Shown here: in pieces, positions 61,285-64,000 of the stretch | How positions within the stretch are numbered: the stretch's first letter is position 1 | Layout of the letters: each line of letters opens with the position of its first letter | Assembly (NCBI RefSeq): GCF_965219595.1 | Contig: NZ_OZ244781.1 | Coordinates: 3,038,001-3,102,000, forward strand | Length of the DNA: 64,000 nt | Origin: Poriferisodalis sp022821985 | GTDB taxonomy: Bacteria; Actinomycetota; Acidimicrobiia; Acidimicrobiales; Poriferisodalaceae | Reading direction: 5' to 3' | The notes under the pieces: model-generated | Seen by the model: the letters and a program-made list of their open reading frames with translations, nothing else | Databases searched by the model: none | Told to the model about the DNA's origin: nothing | Program-made: the position numbers and the translations under genes

Positions 61285-63393
61285 TCAGGTGGTGACTTCG
61301 ACGAGGAGTTGGGCGATTTCGGTTTCGAGGGTTCGTAGGTCGGCTTCGATCTCGTCGAGCGGGCGGGGCGGCTCGTACACGTAGAAGTGACGGTTGAACG
61401 GGATCTCGTAGCCGATCTTGGTCTTGGCGTCGTCCACCCAGGCGTCGGGGACGTGCGGGAGGACTTCGCTATCCATGTAGGCGTCGATGTCTTCGCTGAG
61501 GGGCACGGTCTCGGTGTCACGCAGGCTGGTGTCGGGCTCGGGGTGGCCGTCGGGGCCTTCGCACGGCGGGGCGTCGGGGTCGCGTTCGCCGAGCACTGAC
61601 AGGACGGCTTTGCGCTCGGGCGCAGTGAGCTTCAGGCGGTGCGCTTCGGCAGCGGCGCGCAGGCGGGCGATGAACACGTCCCGGTCGGTGAGCACTGCGC
61701 CGCCAGTGGTCTCGGCGAGGGTGGCGAGCGCGTCGCGTATGGCCTGCTGGCGGGCCTGGCCATTGGCGACTTCGGCATCATGGGCAGCGCCGGCCTGCTT
61801 CTTGCTCTTGGCGAGGTTCGCGAACGCCTTCTCGTCTTCGAGACGGGCAATGCGCTCGGGCACTGCGGCGAAGTTCAGTCGCAGCGGCCGTTCGACGGTG
61901 ATCTTGCGGTAGCCGAAGTCGTCGTTGTTGAACACCTTGCTGACCACTCGGGGCCGGGTGCGCGGCTCATGGGTGACGGGGTCTTCGTCGGTGATGTCGC
62001 GTGTCTCACCGTCTTCGAAGCTGCCGTGGATGCGGGTCAGGTCGGCGATCTGGTCGGCTGACAGCTCGTTGCGCTTGTTGCCGAGGTTGCGACGCATCTT
62101 CACGTAGAACTCGCGGGCGTCGATGAGCTGCACCTTGCCGCAGCGATGTGCCTCTTTGCGATTGGTCAGCACCCAGATATAGGTGGAGATGCCGGTGTTG
62201 TAGAACAGCTGATCGGGCAGGGCGACGATCGCTTCGAGCCAGTCGTTCTCGATGATCCAGCGGCGGATGTCGCTCTCGCCGCTGCCCGCGTCGCCGGTGA
62301 ACAGCGGCGACCCGTTGAACACGATCGCGATGCGGCTGCCGCCCGAGTCCTCAGCGGCCACCGGCTGCATCTTGGACAGCATGTGCTGTAAGAACAGCAA
62401 CGACCCGTCATTGATGCGCGGCAGGCCCGCCCCGAACCGGCCCGCTAAGCCGAACGTGTCGCGTTCACGCTCGACTGCCTGCTTCTGCTGCTTCCACTCC
62501 ACTCCGAACGGCGGGTTGGCCAGCATGTAGTCGAACGTCCACGGCGTATCGTCGTGGCGAAGCCGAAAATGGTCGTCGGTGAACGAATCGCCCAGCATGA
62601 CCCGGGCCTTCTCGTCGCTCTTGATGAGCATGTCGGCCTGACATACCGCCCACGACTCGTCGTTGATGTCCTGGCCGAACAGGTGCGGGCGGGCCTCGGC
62701 GTTGTGATCCCGCAGGAACCGCTCAGCGACCGTCAGCATGCCGCCGGTGCCGCACGCAGGGTCATAGATGGTCTTGACCACATGGGCCTTGCCCAGGTCG
62801 GGCTCGGGCGACAGCAGCAGGCTGACCATCAGGCGGATCACCTCGCGAGGTGTGAAGTGTTCCCCCGCTTCCTCGTTGGACTGCTCGGCGCCGATGCGGA
62901 TCAGCTCTTCGAACACGTACCCCATCTGCACGTTGTCCACACGCTCAGGCGACAGGTCGAGGCTGGCGAAGCGCTGCACCACCTGGAACAGCAGATCCTT
63001 CTCGTCCATGCGGTCGATCTGAGTGCCGAAATCGAAGCGCTCCATGACATCGCGCACATTCGGCGAATACGCTCCGACGTACGCGTTCAGGTTCGCAGCG
63101 ATCTGGTTCGGATCGTCGAGCAGGCGGGCGAAATCGAACGGGGACGTGTTGTAGAACGAGCGCTGCGCAGCCACCGTGAGCAGTTGATGACGCACATTCT
63201 CGGTCTGGCCGGCATGCCGCCCGGTGGCAGCCAACACATCGTCCTTCGTATCAGCCAGCACACAATCGAAACGCCGCAGCACCGTGAGCGGCAGAATCAC
63301 CTTGCGATACTCGTTGCGCTTATAGGGGCCGCGCAGCAGGTTGCAGATACTCCAGATGAAGTTCGCCAACTCACTGTGCGTCTGAGCGTTCAC
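61285..63393 (-). CDS. hsdM: Type I restriction-modification methylase HsdM
   Basis: A 702-residue N6-adenine methyltransferase of a type I system. It has an N-terminal helical HsdM domain (NFIWSICNLLRGPYKRNEYRKVILP), a SAM-binding motif I DPACGTGGML at 211-220, a catalytic NPPF at 293-296 and a long C-terminal region with a coiled-coil end. It methylates the host's own sites and forms the core enzyme with HsdS. GTG 63393 gives the conserved N-terminus, although the frame is open to 63801. It is the first gene of the operon. Confidence 0.95.
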   Translation of the reverse strand: MNAQTHSELANFIWSICNLLRGPYKRNEYRKVILPLTVLRRFDCVLADTKDDVLAATGRHAGQTENVRHQLLTVAAQRSFYNTSPFDFARLLDDPNQIAANLNAYVGAYSPNVRDVMERFDFGTQIDRMDEKDLLFQVVQRFASLDLSPERVDNVQMGYVFEELIRIGAEQSNEEAGEHFTPREVIRLMVSLLLSPEPDLGKAHVVKTIYDPACGTGGMLTVAERFLRDHNAEARPHLFGQDINDESWAVCQADMLIKSDEKARVMLGDSFTDDHFRLRHDDTPWTFDYMLANPPFGVEWKQQKQAVERERDTFGLAGRFGAGLPRINDGSLLFLQHMLSKMQPVAAEDSGGSRIAIVFNGSPLFTGDAGSGESDIRRWIIENDWLEAIVALPDQLFYNTGISTYIWVLTNRKEAHRCGKVQLIDAREFYVKMRRNLGNKRNELSADQIADLTRIHGSFEDGETRDITDEDPVTHEPRTRPRVVSKVFNNDDFGYRKITVERPLRLNFAAVPERIARLEDEKAFANLAKSKKQAGAAHDAEVANGQARQQAIRDALATLAETTGGAVLTDRDVFIARLRAAAEAHRLKLTAPERKAVLSVLGERDPDAPPCEGPDGHPEPDTSLRDTETVPLSEDIDAYMDSEVLPHVPDAWVDDAKTKIGYEIPFNRHFYVYEPPRPLDEIEADLRTLETEIAQLLVEVTT

Positions 63394-63573
63394 CCGATCC
63401 CCCGACCGCGCCGCAGTAGGGCTTGTGCCAGCCCCGCCCGACGGCGACTGTAGCGAGCCGAAGCGTGACGACCTAAGCGGCCGAGCGGATAGATGCGGGG
63501 TCGGGGTGGGTGACCGTGAAGCGGCTTTTGGGCGGCATGTGTCGGACACCACGTTGCGGTCCAGACGCCACGA

Positions 63574-63819
63574 GTGCGAGGCCGTCCCGATCATGAGTCC
63601 ACCCGTGTTGTCGTCACTGCCAGCAACATCCCCGGCAGCAAGGTCCGGGACGTCTTCAAGGTTGCGGTGAGCGCGCTGGTAGCGACCGGCGCCACCGCCA
63701 TGGTGCAACTCGAAGTCAGTGCGTGCCATCCCGAAGGAATTCCGCACGACACGCTCGACCTGACCGTCAAGGAAGGTCTGCGTCAGCTCAATGCCGATCA
63801 CGGTCTGACCACGGGCTAG
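63574..63819 (+). pseudogene. Possible C-terminal gene fragment (end of a DUF499-like ATPase?)
   Basis: An 81-residue frame opening at GTG 63574 with a protein-like end: VRDVFKVAVSALVATGATAM and HDTLDLTVKEGLRQLNADHG. The pattern recalls the C-terminus of DUF499/Swt1-type ATP-binding proteins, but I am not certain. No upstream part in the same frame is seen, so it would be a truncated remnant. It lies opposite the upstream region of hsdM. Confidence 0.3.
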
Positions 63820-64000
63820 TGCGCAAAATCGCTACTGAGCAGACGACGGTGCTGAGACAGCAGCCGAACAATTCGGCCAAGTCGTTGAAGCGCTGAAATA
63901 CCTGGCCTCGACCCCGCAGAATCCTTGTAGCAGTAGGCACCCGCTCTTCAGAGACTCCCCTTGCAAGGTTATGTACGCATCCCTCTGTGAGCAGGATCAA
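63820..64000. other. Edge region without a clear gene
   Basis: A minus-strand frame enters from the right edge (63788-64000, 70 residues, ILLTEGCVHNLARGVSEE...), but I recognise no family and it overlaps the fragment above. A gene starting outside the window is possible. Together with 63394-63573, also without a gene, this is the upstream region of hsdM and should contain its promoter. I could not identify one. Confidence 0.3.

Noticed and set aside
63788..64000. Minus-strand frame of 70 residues at the right edge
   Set aside because: It has no recognisable motif, overlaps another fragment and cannot be judged without sequence to the right.

Overview
The window is high-GC bacterial DNA with dense, overlapping genes. 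It has a WhiB regulator, an MtrA/MtrB-like two-component pair followed by a GerMN lipoprotein, a DUF3040 protein, SepF-dependent division genes and no outer-membrane genes. I infer an actinomycetote, probably of the Acidimicrobiia type. No taxonomic marker was searched, so the class is tentative.

1-19.2 kb: the 3' end of ileS meets a long division and cell-wall (dcw) operon on the minus strand. Read from its promoter near 19.2 kb, the order is mraZ, rsmH, ftsL, ftsI, murE, mraY, murD, ftsW, murG, murC, murB, ftsQ, ftsZ, pgeF, yggS, sepF, yggT and an acidic coiled-coil protein where divIVA often lies. Most genes overlap by 4 to 25 bases. murF is absent from its usual place between murE and mraY. 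Two perfect AAAGTGG heptamers ten bases apart overlap the predicted -10 and form a MraZ-type operator.

19.3-51.6 kb: mostly chromosomal housekeeping genes. They include a lipoate-ligase-like protein, an HNH nuclease, a MoxR/DUF58/transglutaminase operon, DinB, a NUDIX hydrolase, the two-component operon, two tandem TrkH subunits with TrkA, glycerol kinase, an AlaC-type aminotransferase, a GT4 glycosyltransferase, QueG, a soluble Ser/Thr kinase, TrpD with WhiB, RNase P RNA, a bifunctional penicillin-binding protein, and thiamine pyrophosphokinase with a ThiB-like binding lipoprotein. An unusual dispersed repeat of about 80 bases occurs at four places here. Three are in gaps between divergent genes and one is between the response-regulator and kinase genes.

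51.6-64 kb: an accessory region with gene remnants (a possible NYN fragment, a frameshifted transposase end, an unexplained fragment at 63.6 kb), two unknown genes and a type I restriction-modification operon. The operon reads hsdM, AAA ATPase, DUF3226 TOPRIM-like protein, HicB-like protein, hsdS, hsdR. The ATPase/TOPRIM pair resembles PARIS and OLD/Rlo-type anti-phage systems and is the strongest candidate for a poorly described system here.
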